From the NCBI RefSeq assembly GCF_000380245.2, contig NZ_HG428745.1, forward strand, positions 187,015 to 251,014: DNA of 64,000 nucleotides, written 5' to 3'. Each line of letters starts with the position of its first letter. The stretch's first letter is position 1. The translations under genes were made by a program, and so were the position numbers. The stretch is from Bacillus massiliigorillae (GTDB lineage: Bacteria; Bacillota; Bacilli; Bacillales; DSM-1321). The notes beneath the pieces were generated by a model. That model saw nothing but the letters and a program-made list of their open reading frames with translations, was not told the DNA's origin and ran no database searches. Of the stretch, positions 34,858 through 43,148 are shown piece after piece.

Positions 34858-35838
34858 TTATGCTTTCGTATATACTTCTCGATTAATCAAAGATGATGGA
34901 CATTTTCCTTGCAACGCCGCTACTAAGTTTTCAGCTGCCAGCATACTCATATTTAATCGTGTTTCGTGAGTTGCTGATCCAACATGAGGAAGTGTTACGA
35001 CATTTTTCATTGAAAGTAATGGATGATGATTTTGGATAGGTTCTTGAACAAAAACATCCAAGCCAGCTCCTGCAATTTCCTCTTCTTGTAAAGCCTTCAC
35101 TAGCGCTTCTTCATCCACCGTCTTACCACGTGAGCCGTTTATGAAAAAGGCTGATTTCTTCATCAGCTTAAATTCTTTCTCTCCCATCAGCTTAGCAGTT
35201 TGTGGTGTTAATGGTGTCATAAGCACAACAAAATCAGATTGTTGTAGTAATTCTTCTAAACCGCAATATGTAGCATCATATAATCTTTCCGCTGCTTCGT
35301 TATGTGTTCGATTATGATAGAGCACTTTCATATCAAATCCTAGATGAGCCCTTTTCGCAATCGTTGCGCCTATACCACCCATTCCAATAATGCCAATCAC
35401 TTTATGATGAACATCCACGCCAAACCTTTCTTGTTCAACAGACCCTTTCCACTGCCCTGTTTTCACATACTGATCGAGCTCTGGAAATCTTCTAGCGGTC
35501 GCTAAAAGTAAGCCGAAAATAGTATCAGCTGTTGTATCATTTAATATTTCTGGTGTATTGGTAGCTAGGATGCCACGTTTTGATAATTGAGCAATATCTA
35601 AATTATCATACCCTACTGCAATATTACTCACGACTTTTAAATGCGGCGCTTGATCTAATAACATTTCATTTACAGCTAATTCATTTCCCATTAAACCATT
35701 AGCATCCTGCAATTCAATTAAGAAAGAAGCACGATTATCATCAGTCAATCGTTCATAATAAACAACGTCACAATATTCTTGTATGTACTCTAACACTTGT
35801 TGAGGAACTCGCTTATACACAATAACTTTAGGCTTCAT
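34858..35838 (-). CDS. D-isomer-specific 2-hydroxyacid dehydrogenase (glyoxylate/hydroxypyruvate reductase-like)
   Basis: A 326-residue NAD(P)-dependent enzyme. The Rossmann motif is GIIGMGGIGATIAKRA near residue 150. Catalytic Arg is in FINGSRGKTVDEEAL, Glu in VFVQEPIQNH, and His in LPHVGSATHETR. It probably reduces glyoxylate, hydroxypyruvate or a 2-ketogluconate-like acid. I moved the start to the ATG at 35838, which follows AAAGGAG; an earlier ATG would add an unlikely tail. From 35839 to about 36256 no gene is supported. The neighbouring GMC dehydrogenase could supply a keto-acid substrate, but that is speculation. Confidence 0.88.
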   Translation of the reverse strand: MKPKVIVYKRVPQQVLEYIQEYCDVVYYERLTDDNRASFLIELQDANGLMGNELAVNEMLLDQAPHLKVVSNIAVGYDNLDIAQLSKRGILATNTPEILNDTTADTIFGLLLATARRFPELDQYVKTGQWKGSVEQERFGVDVHHKVIGIIGMGGIGATIAKRAHLGFDMKVLYHNRTHNEAAERLYDATYCGLEELLQQSDFVVLMTPLTPQTAKLMGEKEFKLMKKSAFFINGSRGKTVDEEALVKALQEEEIAGAGLDVFVQEPIQNHHPLLSMKNVVTLPHVGSATHETRLNMSMLAAENLVAALQGKCPSSLINREVYTKA

Positions 35839-36256
35839 TACATGCAGCTCCTTTTTCGAATTTCCACTATTTCTCATAGCATAGCATGGTTTTCATTGTG
35901 CTTCTATTGTAATGACTTATGAGTGGTAGTCTTCTTTCGAAATCAAGGTGACTGAATAACCAGTCTCTTTATTTAATTCCAGGTTAGACTCTTTATATAT
36001 AGTTTATATGAGCTACTTCACTCAAATCGATTATAGGTCAATCGATGTTGTTTAATAGTCTAGAAGCATATCACACTATTTTTTCGCATATTTTTTTAGG
36101 ACAATCTCAAAACCAATGGAAAAAATCATTTTACTTCTCCTACTCACCACATTTGTAAACGTTTTCTTTCCGATCTCTATTATCTTCACCATTTATTCCA
36201 TTGGAAACACTCTTAAATATAGAGAGGGGGTAGCCGTTATTAAACGGCGAACATCT

Positions 36257-37057
36257 ATGTCTGAAGAAAAACAATTACCTAAAGAGAACGATAATCATTT
36301 AGCAAGACGAAACTTTTTGAAAAGCGCAGGCTTTACGATTGGTGGAATTGCAGTTGGTGGCGGTATTGTAGGTGCTTTAATGAATAATAAGGAGGAAGAA
36401 AAAACGAAACAATCTGATCAGCCAAAAGCACATTCAGAACCAACTCCAAACTTTAATCAAGCGTTAATGTACTTTACACCCGAACAATTCAAAGTCATTG
36501 AAGCTGCATCAGAAGTCATTTTTCCAAAAACAGATATCGGTCCTGGAGCAAAAGAACTTTTGGTCGCATACTTCATCGATCACCAATTAGCAGGAAACTG
36601 GGGTTCTAGTGCTAAGGAATATATGACTGGACCATTTTACCCTACTAAAGCTGTCCCCGAACAAGGATATCAATATCATTTAACACGTTGTGAAATTTTT
36701 GACCTTGGAATTGAATTAATGAACAAAGAAGCCTCCAAGCGTTACAATACGGCAGATAAAAAGAATATTCGCTATCATGAGTTAACTGAAGATCAACAAG
36801 CTACTATTCTTAAAGATATGGAAGAAAATAAATTAACCTTATCCTCTTCCATTCCAGCAGGTATGTTCTTCAGTCTTCTTCGCCAAGTAACTATTGAAGG
36901 AGCCTATGCTGACCCAATGTATGGTGGAAACAAAGACATGGCTGGCTGGAGTATGAAGAATTTCCCTGGTCACCAAATGAATTTAAAAGAAGCCATTATG
37001 AAGGATGAATTGGTGAGAATGGCTCCAAAAAGCTTGAATTCTCAACATAATCATTAA
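36257..37057 (+). CDS. Gluconate 2-dehydrogenase subunit 3 family protein, Tat-exported
   Basis: About 266 residues from the ATG at 36257. The N-terminus has a twin-arginine signal, LARRNFLKSAG, then a hydrophobic glycine-rich stretch (FTIGGIAVGGGIVGALM). The rest is the small-subunit fold that escorts a folded flavoprotein partner. The start is uncertain: GGGGG at 36226 has no ATG/GTG/TTG at good spacing, only an in-frame ATT at 36239, and an ATG at 36116 would add an unlikely hydrophobic leader. It is followed by the flavoprotein gene and by tatA and tatC. Confidence 0.8.
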   Translation: MSEEKQLPKENDNHLARRNFLKSAGFTIGGIAVGGGIVGALMNNKEEEKTKQSDQPKAHSEPTPNFNQALMYFTPEQFKVIEAASEVIFPKTDIGPGAKELLVAYFIDHQLAGNWGSSAKEYMTGPFYPTKAVPEQGYQYHLTRCEIFDLGIELMNKEASKRYNTADKKNIRYHELTEDQQATILKDMEENKLTLSSSIPAGMFFSLLRQVTIEGAYADPMYGGNKDMAGWSMKNFPGHQMNLKEAIMKDELVRMAPKSLNSQHNH

Positions 37058-37076
37058 GGATAAGGAGGCGAACTAG

Positions 37077-38795
37077 ATGGCCAAAACACTACCAAAAACA
37101 AATATTGTTCTTGTCGGAGTTGGCTGGGTTGGAGGTATTATAGCAGCTGAGTTAACAAAAAAAGGCTATAAAGTTGTTGGTTTAGAACGTGGTAAAGAAA
37201 AAACATCAGAAGATTATTTTATGGGTCATGATGAACTTCGATATGCGCTGCGTTATGAAATGATGCAAGACTTGTCAAAGGAAACTGTTACATTTAGACA
37301 CGATAAATCGAAACAAGCATTACCTTACCGTCGCTGGGGATCTTTTTTACTAGGTGAAGGTGTAGGTGGTGCAGGTCTTCATTGGAATGGTCAGCTGTTC
37401 CGCTTCTTAGAATATGATTTTCAAATTTACACAAAAACAGTCGAGCGATATGGTAAAAACAAAATTCCTAAAGGAATGATGCTTCAAGATTGGGGTATTA
37501 CGTATGAGGAACTTGCTCCCTACTTCGATAAATTCGATTTAATGTCTGGTGTATCAGGAGAACAAAATCCTATACCTGGCTATCCAGAAATTAAATACCC
37601 TACTCCACCAATGATTGAGACACCTGGTATTAAATTGTTTAAAGAAGCAAGTAAAAAACTAGGCTTACATCCATATCAAATGCCTTCATGTAATCTTTCG
37701 GAGAACTACACTAACCCAGATGGAATTAGCCGCTCCGCCTGCCAATATTGTGGGTACTGTGAACGCTTTGGCTGTGAATATGGAGCAAAAGCTGATCCAG
37801 CTGTTACTGTCGTACCAGTAGCAAAGAATACAGGGAATTTTGAAATCAAAACGCATTCTGTTGTGCGTAAAGTCCTTCATACAAATGGCAAGGCAACTGG
37901 GGTTTTATTCGTTGATATCCGTAGTGGTGAAGAATATATTCAGCCTGCCGATGTAGTTGTTGTTTCCGCTTTTGCATTAAATAACGTTAAAATTCTTTTA
38001 AATTCTCAGCTTGGTCGTCCATATGACCCTACTACTGGAAAAGGAGTAGTTGGTAAAAACTACGCTTATCAAGCTTCATTAGGTGGCTCTACAGGTTTCT
38101 TTGACGATAAAGAATTTAATACTTATGGCGGTGCTGGTGCATTAGGTGCCACTTTCGATGATTATAACGGTGACTTCTTCGACCATTCAAATTTGGATTT
38201 CTTACATGGTGGTATGATTTCATCTACACAAACAGGTAATCGTCCAATTGCCAACAATAATGTACCATCAGGAACACCTAACTGGGGAAAAGAGTTTAAA
38301 GACAAATCAATATACTATGCTAATCGAGTTTTACGAGTAGGTTCCCAAGGTGCCTCTCTACCTCATCAAGATAACTTCCTAGACCTTGACCCTACCTATA
38401 AAGATACCTTTGGAGACCCTCTTCTTCGTATGACTTTCAACTGGAAAGATCAAGATCGAAACTTAATGAAATTTTTAGGACAAAAAACAGGTGAAGTCAT
38501 GAAAGAGATGGGTGCTACTGAAGTAAGTATCGGTGGCCAAGAAATAGGAGATTATGATATTCGTAACTATCAATCTACGCATAACACGGGTGGAGCTATT
38601 ATGGGAGCCGTTCCTGAAACGAGCGTACTAAATAATTATCTACAAATGTGGGATTGTGAGAACGTCTTTGTGCCAGGTGCTAGTGCTTTTGCTCATAATT
38701 CTGGTTATAACCCAACTGCAACTGTTGGAGCATTAGCTTATCGCGCTGCCGATGGAATCGAGAAATACTTACAAAAAGGTGGTTCATTAGTTTAA
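37077..38795 (+). CDS. GMC-family FAD dehydrogenase
   Basis: A 572-residue flavoprotein. The FAD-binding GxGxxG-type region is LVGVGWVGGIIAAELTKKG at residues 12-30, the GMC motif GEGVGGAGLHWNG near 92, and a C-terminal active-site region with GAIMGAVPETSV and ASAFAHNSGYNPTATVGALA. A cysteine-rich block CQYCGYCERFGCEYG near 225 is characteristic of the gluconate/2-keto-D-gluconate dehydrogenase large subunit. It lacks its own signal and is probably hitch-hiked through Tat by the preceding small subunit. It oxidises a polyol or sugar acid outside the membrane. No cytochrome c subunit gene is nearby, so the electron acceptor is unknown. Confidence 0.9.
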   Translation: MAKTLPKTNIVLVGVGWVGGIIAAELTKKGYKVVGLERGKEKTSEDYFMGHDELRYALRYEMMQDLSKETVTFRHDKSKQALPYRRWGSFLLGEGVGGAGLHWNGQLFRFLEYDFQIYTKTVERYGKNKIPKGMMLQDWGITYEELAPYFDKFDLMSGVSGEQNPIPGYPEIKYPTPPMIETPGIKLFKEASKKLGLHPYQMPSCNLSENYTNPDGISRSACQYCGYCERFGCEYGAKADPAVTVVPVAKNTGNFEIKTHSVVRKVLHTNGKATGVLFVDIRSGEEYIQPADVVVVSAFALNNVKILLNSQLGRPYDPTTGKGVVGKNYAYQASLGGSTGFFDDKEFNTYGGAGALGATFDDYNGDFFDHSNLDFLHGGMISSTQTGNRPIANNNVPSGTPNWGKEFKDKSIYYANRVLRVGSQGASLPHQDNFLDLDPTYKDTFGDPLLRMTFNWKDQDRNLMKFLGQKTGEVMKEMGATEVSIGGQEIGDYDIRNYQSTHNTGGAIMGAVPETSVLNNYLQMWDCENVFVPGASAFAHNSGYNPTATVGALAYRAADGIEKYLQKGGSLV

Positions 38796-38814
38796 AAAAA
38801 GGAGGAGATTTATC

Positions 38815-39009
38815 ATGATGAACATTGGTGTTCCTGGTTTAATTATTATTTTGGTGATTGCTCTCATTATTTTTGGACCAGCAAAGTTACCTCAACTCGG
38901 AAAAGCAGTGGGTGAAACATTACGTGAGTTTCGTTCATCAACAAAAGAAATCGTGGATGATATAACAGATGAAGAAGAAACAAACAAGAAACAAGCCACA
39001 AAAGGGTGA
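38815..39009 (+). CDS. tatA: Twin-arginine translocase TatA
   Basis: A 64-residue TatA/E: a short N-terminal segment, membrane helix (PGLIIILVIALIIF), the conserved FGPAKLPQLGKAVGE hinge and amphipathic helix, then a charged acidic/basic tail. AAAGGAGGAG precedes the ATG. It sits directly behind the Tat substrate genes and before tatC, forming a dedicated translocase like the TatAd/TatCd-PhoD set of B. subtilis. Confidence 0.93.
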   Translation: MMNIGVPGLIIILVIALIIFGPAKLPQLGKAVGETLREFRSSTKEIVDDITDEEETNKKQATKG

Positions 39010-39014
39010 CACCT

Positions 39015-39749
39015 ATGGATGAAAACTGGATTGAACATTTAGAAGAGCTGCGAAAAAGACTTATTTTCATCGCAGTAGCTTTTATCATCAGTTTAATCAT
39101 TGGTTTTGCTTTTTCAAATAGCTTATTAGAATTTTTAAAAGTTCATTATGTACCTGAACAAATTCAATGGAATGTATTTGGCTTTACTGATGGCTTTTTA
39201 ATCTATTTTAAACTATCCTTTCTCATCTCTCTAATACTTTCATTTCCCATTGCCATCTATCAAATCTGGGCCTTTGTCAAACCAGGATTAACCGAGAAAG
39301 AAGCAAAAGGAACTTTGCTATATGTCCCCCTCTCCTTTTTCCTCTTTATTGTCGGCTTATCCTTTTCTTTCTTTATTGTTTTTCCTATGACATTGAATTT
39401 TATGAGCAACGTAAATAGTGCCATTGGAGCAATTGAAACATACGGATTGCAACATTATTTTACATTTATGTTTAATGTGGTCATCCCAATTAGTTTAGTG
39501 TTTGAACTACCCGTTGTGATTCTTTTCCTTACAAAGCTAGGTATCATCAATCCTACTAGTTTAAAAAAAGTTCGGAAATACGCATACTTTCTATTAATCG
39601 TAATCGGTGTTACTTTAACACCACCTGATTTTATTTCTGATTTTCTTGTGATTATTCCACTCATTTTATTGTATGAAATAAGTATTTGGATTTCTGCAAA
39701 AGTTTACAAACAACAAATCAAAAAAGAATTTATCACGGAAAATAGTTGA
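39015..39749 (+). CDS. tatC: Twin-arginine translocase TatC
   Basis: About 244 residues with six membrane helices, the core Tat receptor. It begins with the typical amphipathic HLEELRKRL motif and contains FVKPGLTEKEAKG, the signal-binding loop. The ATG at 39015 has AAAGGG eight bases upstream, whereas a GTG at 39006 overlaps the tatA stop. Together with tatA it forms a minimal Tat pair for the adjacent dehydrogenase. Confidence 0.93.
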   Translation: MDENWIEHLEELRKRLIFIAVAFIISLIIGFAFSNSLLEFLKVHYVPEQIQWNVFGFTDGFLIYFKLSFLISLILSFPIAIYQIWAFVKPGLTEKEAKGTLLYVPLSFFLFIVGLSFSFFIVFPMTLNFMSNVNSAIGAIETYGLQHYFTFMFNVVIPISLVFELPVVILFLTKLGIINPTSLKKVRKYAYFLLIVIGVTLTPPDFISDFLVIIPLILLYEISIWISAKVYKQQIKKEFITENS

Positions 39750-39880
39750 ACTACAATATAAAAACTATTAATAAAAGTTGCTCTACTTCATTTTGCACTC
39801 CTTCTGATAGGAGATTATCTTGTGATGAAGAATAAGTAAAAGGATATAAACCTATCATAAACCGAGCAAGGAGAATACTT

Positions 39881-40018
39881 ATGAAAGAATTTGTAGGCAA
39901 TTGTACATTATGTCAAAAAGAAATCAATTGTTTAGAAGGCTTCCTTAATGGTGTCATTAATGAAAAAGATGGGAGGCTTTATTGTTTCGAGTGTGATGCT
40001 GAAAGCACAGAAAACTAA
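39881..40018 (+). CDS. 45-residue cysteine-rich zinc-ribbon-like protein
   Basis: A short ORF with a good ribosome site (AAGGAGA, 7 bases before ATG). It encodes MKEFVGNCTLCQKEINCLEG then a short linker and LYCFECDAESTEN. Two CxxC pairs (CTLC and CFEC) suggest a zinc-ribbon or redox fold. I do not recognise a characterised homologue. It is followed by a strong terminator and is not clearly part of the tat operon. Confidence 0.6.
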   Translation: MKEFVGNCTLCQKEINCLEGFLNGVINEKDGRLYCFECDAESTEN

Positions 40019-40040
40019 CTCCAATGCATTCCATAGAAAA

Positions 40041-40079
40041 AGACCATTCTGATATTTTTCTCTATCTTCAGAATGGTCT
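40041..40079. terminator. Bidirectional intrinsic terminator
   Basis: AGACCATTCTGA / TCAGAATGGTCT stem with A and T tracts on the two sides. It serves the small CxxC gene and the minus-strand beta-helix remnant. Confidence 0.8.
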
Positions 40080-40086
40080 ACTTTTC

Positions 40087-40430
40087 TTAACATCCAACTC
40101 GTTGATCATCTATATTTGCATTACTATTTAGTTGAGATAACTGAGCAACATTGTCGTAAGGAGGACCACATGTTGTCCCAACAAGTAAAGCAATATCTGT
40201 GAAATTCGCTGGTACTCCCCAAGCGTTTCCTGTTAAAGTTGTCAACGCTCCATCAACCAAAAACCCACCTCGTGTATTGTATACTGTATTATTATTGATC
40301 GTACCTGTCACATTAGGATTTATATACATCCCTGTTCGCAAAGAATAGAAATATTCGTAACCGTTATATTCGTGTTGCCTACTTGTGGCACAACAGCTCG
40401 ATTAACAACCCAATTACTTGAAGGTGGTGG
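40087..40430 (-). pseudogene. Frameshifted remnant of a beta-helix-type surface protein, abutting the collagen-like gene
   Basis: Minus-strand reading after the collagen-gene stop stays open in that same frame: SSNWVVNRAVVPQVGNTNIT then VTNISILCEQGCI and stop. A shift of frame near 40340-40360 restores a continuing sequence, MYINPNVTGTINNNTVYNTR and on to NIDDQRVGC at 40087. The two pieces read as one polypeptide of beta-solenoid character (NNNTVYN repeats). The 84-residue 3' part has no ribosome site. It is probably the tail of a larger gene whose 5' part was lost, joined to the collagen-like gene. Confidence 0.6.
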
Positions 40431-41705
40431 TTATGGAGCAATTCTTTGAATCAATATTGATGCGTTTACATTTGGAACTGTTTGAACTGGTGATGAACCA
40501 AGATCAATTGTAAACGTATTCGTTATGTTTCGCACGTTTAGAATTTGGCCAACTACAACTGAGATAATAGTCATGCCTGGATTCGGTTCATTTCCACCTA
40601 CTGAGCTGTATGCACTCCCTACAACTAACTGATTATCAAGAAACAGACCAAATTGATTATCTGGATCCCCATTAACGATAAACCAAACAGCATAGACACC
40701 ATCAAGTGTAAATTCAATATCTGCACTTCCTAAACTATGATTAATACCGATCATTGCCCCATTATTACTAAATAAAATATTATCATTTGAAGCAAGAGAT
40801 TGATCTGCTGTATTAAAAATATACGCAAAAGCAGTAGCAGGTGCCTGACCTGTGGCTCCAGTTGCTCCTGTCTCTCCGGTTGAACCCGTCGCTCCTATTG
40901 TTCCAGTTACTCCCGTTGCTCCCGTCTCTCCGGTTGGACCAGTTGCTCCTATTGTTCCAGTTACTCCCGTTGCTCCCGTCTCTCCGGTTGGACCAGTTGC
41001 TCCTATTGTTCCAGTTACTCCCGTTGAACCTGTTGCCCCTGTCTCTCCGGTTGAACCCGTCGCTCCTATTGTTCCAGTTACTCCCGTTGCTCCCGTCTCT
41101 CCTGTTGGACCAGTTGCTCCTGTGGTTCCAGTTGCTCCTGTAGTTCCAGTTGCTCCTGTAGTTCCAGTTGCTCCTGTTGATCCAGTTACTCCCGTTGAAC
41201 CTGTTGCCCCTGTCTCTCCGGTTGAACCCGTCGCTCCTATTGTTCCAGTTACTCCCGTTGAGCCCGTTGCTCCCGTTGAGCCCGTCTCTCCTGTTGGACC
41301 GGTCGCTCCTATTGTTCCAGTTACTCCCGTTGCTCCCGTCTCTCCTGTTGGACCAGTTGCTCCTGTGGTTCCAGTTGCTCCTGTAGTTCCAGTTACTCCT
41401 GTGGTTCCAGTTGCTCCTGTGGTTCCAGTTGCTCCTGTGGTTCCGGTTGCTCCTGTAGTTCCAGTTACTCCTGTTGATCCAGTTGCTCCTGTGGTTCCAG
41501 TTGCTCCTGTGGTTCCAGTTACTCCCGTGGTTCCGGTTGCTCCTGTGGTTCCGGTTGCTCCTGTGGTTCCAGTTGCTCCTGTGGTTCCAGTTACTCCCGT
41601 GGTTCCAGTCGCACCTGTTGGACCAGTTGCTCCCTGCGGACCAGATGGCCCAGGAATAAACGTATAATCATCACAACCGCTACTTTCATGTCTTCTCTGT
41701 ACCAT
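40431..41705 (-). CDS. BclA-like collagen-repeat exosporium/spore-surface protein
   Basis: About 424 residues. A short N-terminus (MVQRRHESSGCDDYTFIPGP) leads into roughly 90 GXT/GXY triplets, mostly GATGTT, GPTGET and GVTG types (about residues 20-290). A C-terminal globular domain of about 130 residues (FAYIFNTADQSLASNDNILF onward) resembles the BclA/TNF-like jelly roll. The start at 41705 has GGGGGGAGAG upstream. The triplet block is a DNA-level tandem repeat and is prone to length change. The threonines are likely glycosylation sites. A spore-surface location is inferred from the family. Confidence 0.9.
   Translation of the reverse strand: MVQRRHESSGCDDYTFIPGPSGPQGATGPTGATGTTGVTGTTGATGTTGATGTTGATGTTGVTGTTGATGTTGATGSTGVTGTTGATGTTGATGTTGATGTTGVTGTTGATGTTGATGPTGETGATGVTGTIGATGPTGETGSTGATGSTGVTGTIGATGSTGETGATGSTGVTGSTGATGTTGATGTTGATGTTGATGPTGETGATGVTGTIGATGSTGETGATGSTGVTGTIGATGPTGETGATGVTGTIGATGPTGETGATGVTGTIGATGSTGETGATGATGQAPATAFAYIFNTADQSLASNDNILFSNNGAMIGINHSLGSADIEFTLDGVYAVWFIVNGDPDNQFGLFLDNQLVVGSAYSSVGGNEPNPGMTIISVVVGQILNVRNITNTFTIDLGSSPVQTVPNVNASILIQRIAP
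40852..41670 (-). repeat. Collagen-triplet coding tandem repeat
   Basis: About 800 bases of degenerate 9- and 18-base units built from GGNGCNACNGG-type codons, with larger blocks repeated (for example the GPTGETGATGVTGTIGAT unit several times). Near-identical long units indicate recent slippage or unequal exchange. Confidence 0.9.
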
Positions 41706-41776
41706 ACTCTCCCCCCTTGTTATTAATAAATGACTAGTTCCCCCATATTGACACAAATTTTAAATATGCTTCAAAA

Positions 41777-41810
41777 TAAAAAAGTAGCCCCTACGGAATG
41801 AAGGAGCTAC
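41777..41810 (-). terminator. Intrinsic terminator of the fbpA operon
   Basis: Minus strand GTAGCTCC/GGGGCTAC stem followed by TTTTTTA. Confidence 0.75.
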
Positions 41811-41856
41811 TACATTATTACTAATCTTTTATTCAGTTTAATACCAAATACATCAC

Positions 41857-42021
41857 TTATTCAGCAATCTTCTTTTTCACTCTTGCATATTCTTCTTCTA
41901 GTTCATGCAAAGGATATTCATACAAATGCCTAGAATCACCTTCCATTTTATATACGCCATTGCTATTCAAGAAATCCATAAGTACTTCTTTACGATTTTC
42001 AATAGGTTTCGCTAGCTTCAT
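41857..42021 (-). CDS. Fur-regulated basic protein FbpA family
   Basis: A 54-residue protein beginning MKLAKPIENRKEVLMDFLNS with NGVYK and YEYPLHELEEEY, matching the FbpA (PF13076) pattern of small Bacillus proteins that act with the FsrA sRNA in iron sparing. The ATG at 42021 is preceded by GGGAGG. It is the last gene of a glutaredoxin-flavin reductase-FbpA operon. I found no convincing Fur box. Confidence 0.7.
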   Translation of the reverse strand: MKLAKPIENRKEVLMDFLNSNGVYKMEGDSRHLYEYPLHELEEEYARVKKKIAE

Positions 42022-42090
42022 ATCATTACCTCCCTCGTACAGTAATCCACTATTAGTTTGTCTCAGCATGATATGTTTAAAACACTTCAA

Positions 42091-42642
42091 TTAACGATTA
42101 CTATATTGAGTTAGGCTTCTTGTTAATACAAGAAATTCCCTTAATTGCTCATTTACTCTTTCTTCTAACTTTTCATCTGTAATTGGCTTAATCACATTTA
42201 ATTTATCTATAGTATCATCTGTTAAATACACACCTCGAAGAATAGTCTGTGCTTGTAAAGCCGCTAGCAACGGTTTAAACGAATAATCGATTGCAAGCAA
42301 ATGGGCCTGACTGCCTCCAACCATCAATGGATAAATCGGTTTGTATTTCAAAATATCTTGCGGTAATAAATCCAATAAAGTCTTTAATGCACCTGTATAA
42401 GCAGCTTTATAAACAGGTGATGCGATAATTACCCCTTTTGCTTTTTGAATTGTATCGATAATTTTTACTATTGAAGGATCATCATATTTCCCTTGAATCA
42501 GTACAGTTGGATTTATATCTAACACACTAATTTCACTTACAGAAAGCTCTTCTTGCTTTACTTGTTCGCCCAAATAATTTAATACAGCATTTGTTCTAGA
42601 CTCATATGAAGTCGTTCCAGATATAATAACGATATCACTCAT
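42091..42642 (-). CDS. NADPH-dependent FMN reductase, SsuE-like
   Basis: A 183-residue flavodoxin-fold reductase with DIVIISGTTSYESRTNAVL (phosphate loop region), ASPVYKAAYTGALKTLLDLL (the SPVY..GxLK motif of NADPH:FMN reductases) and GGSQAHLLAIDYSFKPLL. It supplies reduced FMN to sulfonate monooxygenases or reduces other quinone/flavin acceptors. No alkanesulfonate monooxygenase is adjacent. The start at 42642 follows AAAGGATG. Confidence 0.88.
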   Translation of the reverse strand: MSDIVIISGTTSYESRTNAVLNYLGEQVKQEELSVSEISVLDINPTVLIQGKYDDPSIVKIIDTIQKAKGVIIASPVYKAAYTGALKTLLDLLPQDILKYKPIYPLMVGGSQAHLLAIDYSFKPLLAALQAQTILRGVYLTDDTIDKLNVIKPITDEKLEERVNEQLREFLVLTRSLTQYSNR

Positions 42643-42690
42643 TTTAATCATCCTTTTCTGTTTGGAATTATCTTCTGTGCTAAAATGCGA

Positions 42691-42948
42691 TTAATTATAT
42701 TTATCTATTACTTTTTCTAAAGCTTGTATTCCCACTTCCGTTATTGCCTCATACGTATTTCCTTCTCCTATTTCAATAACAGGTACATGACGAACACCAT
42801 ACTTTACCTCAAGAATATCTCTAAGCTCATCACGATTGGTAAGATTAATTACTTTATATTCAATTTCCTTTTGATCCAAATATTGTTTCACATCATCACA
42901 ATAACTACATCTATCTTTGGACCAAACTACTACAGAAAGATTTCTCAT
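42691..42948 (-). CDS. Glutaredoxin-like protein
   Basis: About 85 residues with the thioredoxin fold and a CSYC active site (WSKDRCSYCDDVKQYL), then HVPVIEIGE (cis-proline) and a final helix. The start at 42948 is preferred: GAGGG lies 9 bases upstream, and a candidate operator/promoter (42981-42995) lies within the longer reading frame. It is first in an operon with the FMN reductase and FbpA, pointing to thiol, sulfur or iron homeostasis. Confidence 0.8.
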   Translation of the reverse strand: MRNLSVVVWSKDRCSYCDDVKQYLDQKEIEYKVINLTNRDELRDILEVKYGVRHVPVIEIGEGNTYEAITEVGIQALEKVIDKYN

Positions 42949-42980
42949 CCTCTTTTTCCCTCGTTTACTTCTTTTATAAT

Positions 42981-42995
42981 CACTAACTATTAGTG
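42981..42995. promoter_or_regulatory. Palindromic operator candidate of the glutaredoxin operon
   Basis: CACTAATAGTTAGTG on the minus strand: perfect 6-base arms around TAG, placed just after a TATAAA -10-like box and before the ribosome site. The bound regulator is unknown and the site does not match Fur. Confidence 0.45.
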
Positions 42996-43085
42996 TCATT
43001 TTATACTCACAATCCACATAAGTAAAGTAGGAATTAGAAGAATGCCCTTCACTATTTATAAAGTAACAACAAATAAATTCAGCAT

Positions 43086-43136
43086 AAAAAAAGAGAGCTA
43101 TCTCATTAATAATAATGAAACAGATCTCTTTCTTCT
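43086..43136 (-). terminator. Intrinsic terminator of the cotH operon
   Basis: AAGAGATCTGTTTCATTAT pairs imperfectly with ATAATGAGATAGCTCTCTT on the minus strand, followed by TTTTT. Confidence 0.7.
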
Positions 43137-43148
43137 ATAATATAGACA

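Noticed and set aside
36116..36256. Upstream ATG giving a 47-residue hydrophobic leader before the Tat signal
   Set aside because: No ribosome site, and a second hydrophobic segment ahead of a twin-arginine signal is unlikely.
40841..41667. Long plus-strand reading frames rich in Pro-Val or Leu opposite the collagen gene
   Set aside because: They are shadows of the GXT triplet repeat on the other strand, with no ribosome site or independent coding signal.
40852..41670. Regular short repeats that could be mistaken for a CRISPR array
   Set aside because: Units are 9- and 18-base codon repeats without unique spacers of fixed size, and no cas genes are near.
42949..43017. 23-residue N-terminal extension of the glutaredoxin
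   Set aside because: It would cover the -10 box and the palindromic operator, and the better ribosome site belongs to the ATG at 42948.
41760..43140. Fur box for the FbpA-family operon
   Set aside because: No sequence close to GATAATGATAATCATTATC was found; only an unrelated palindrome is present.
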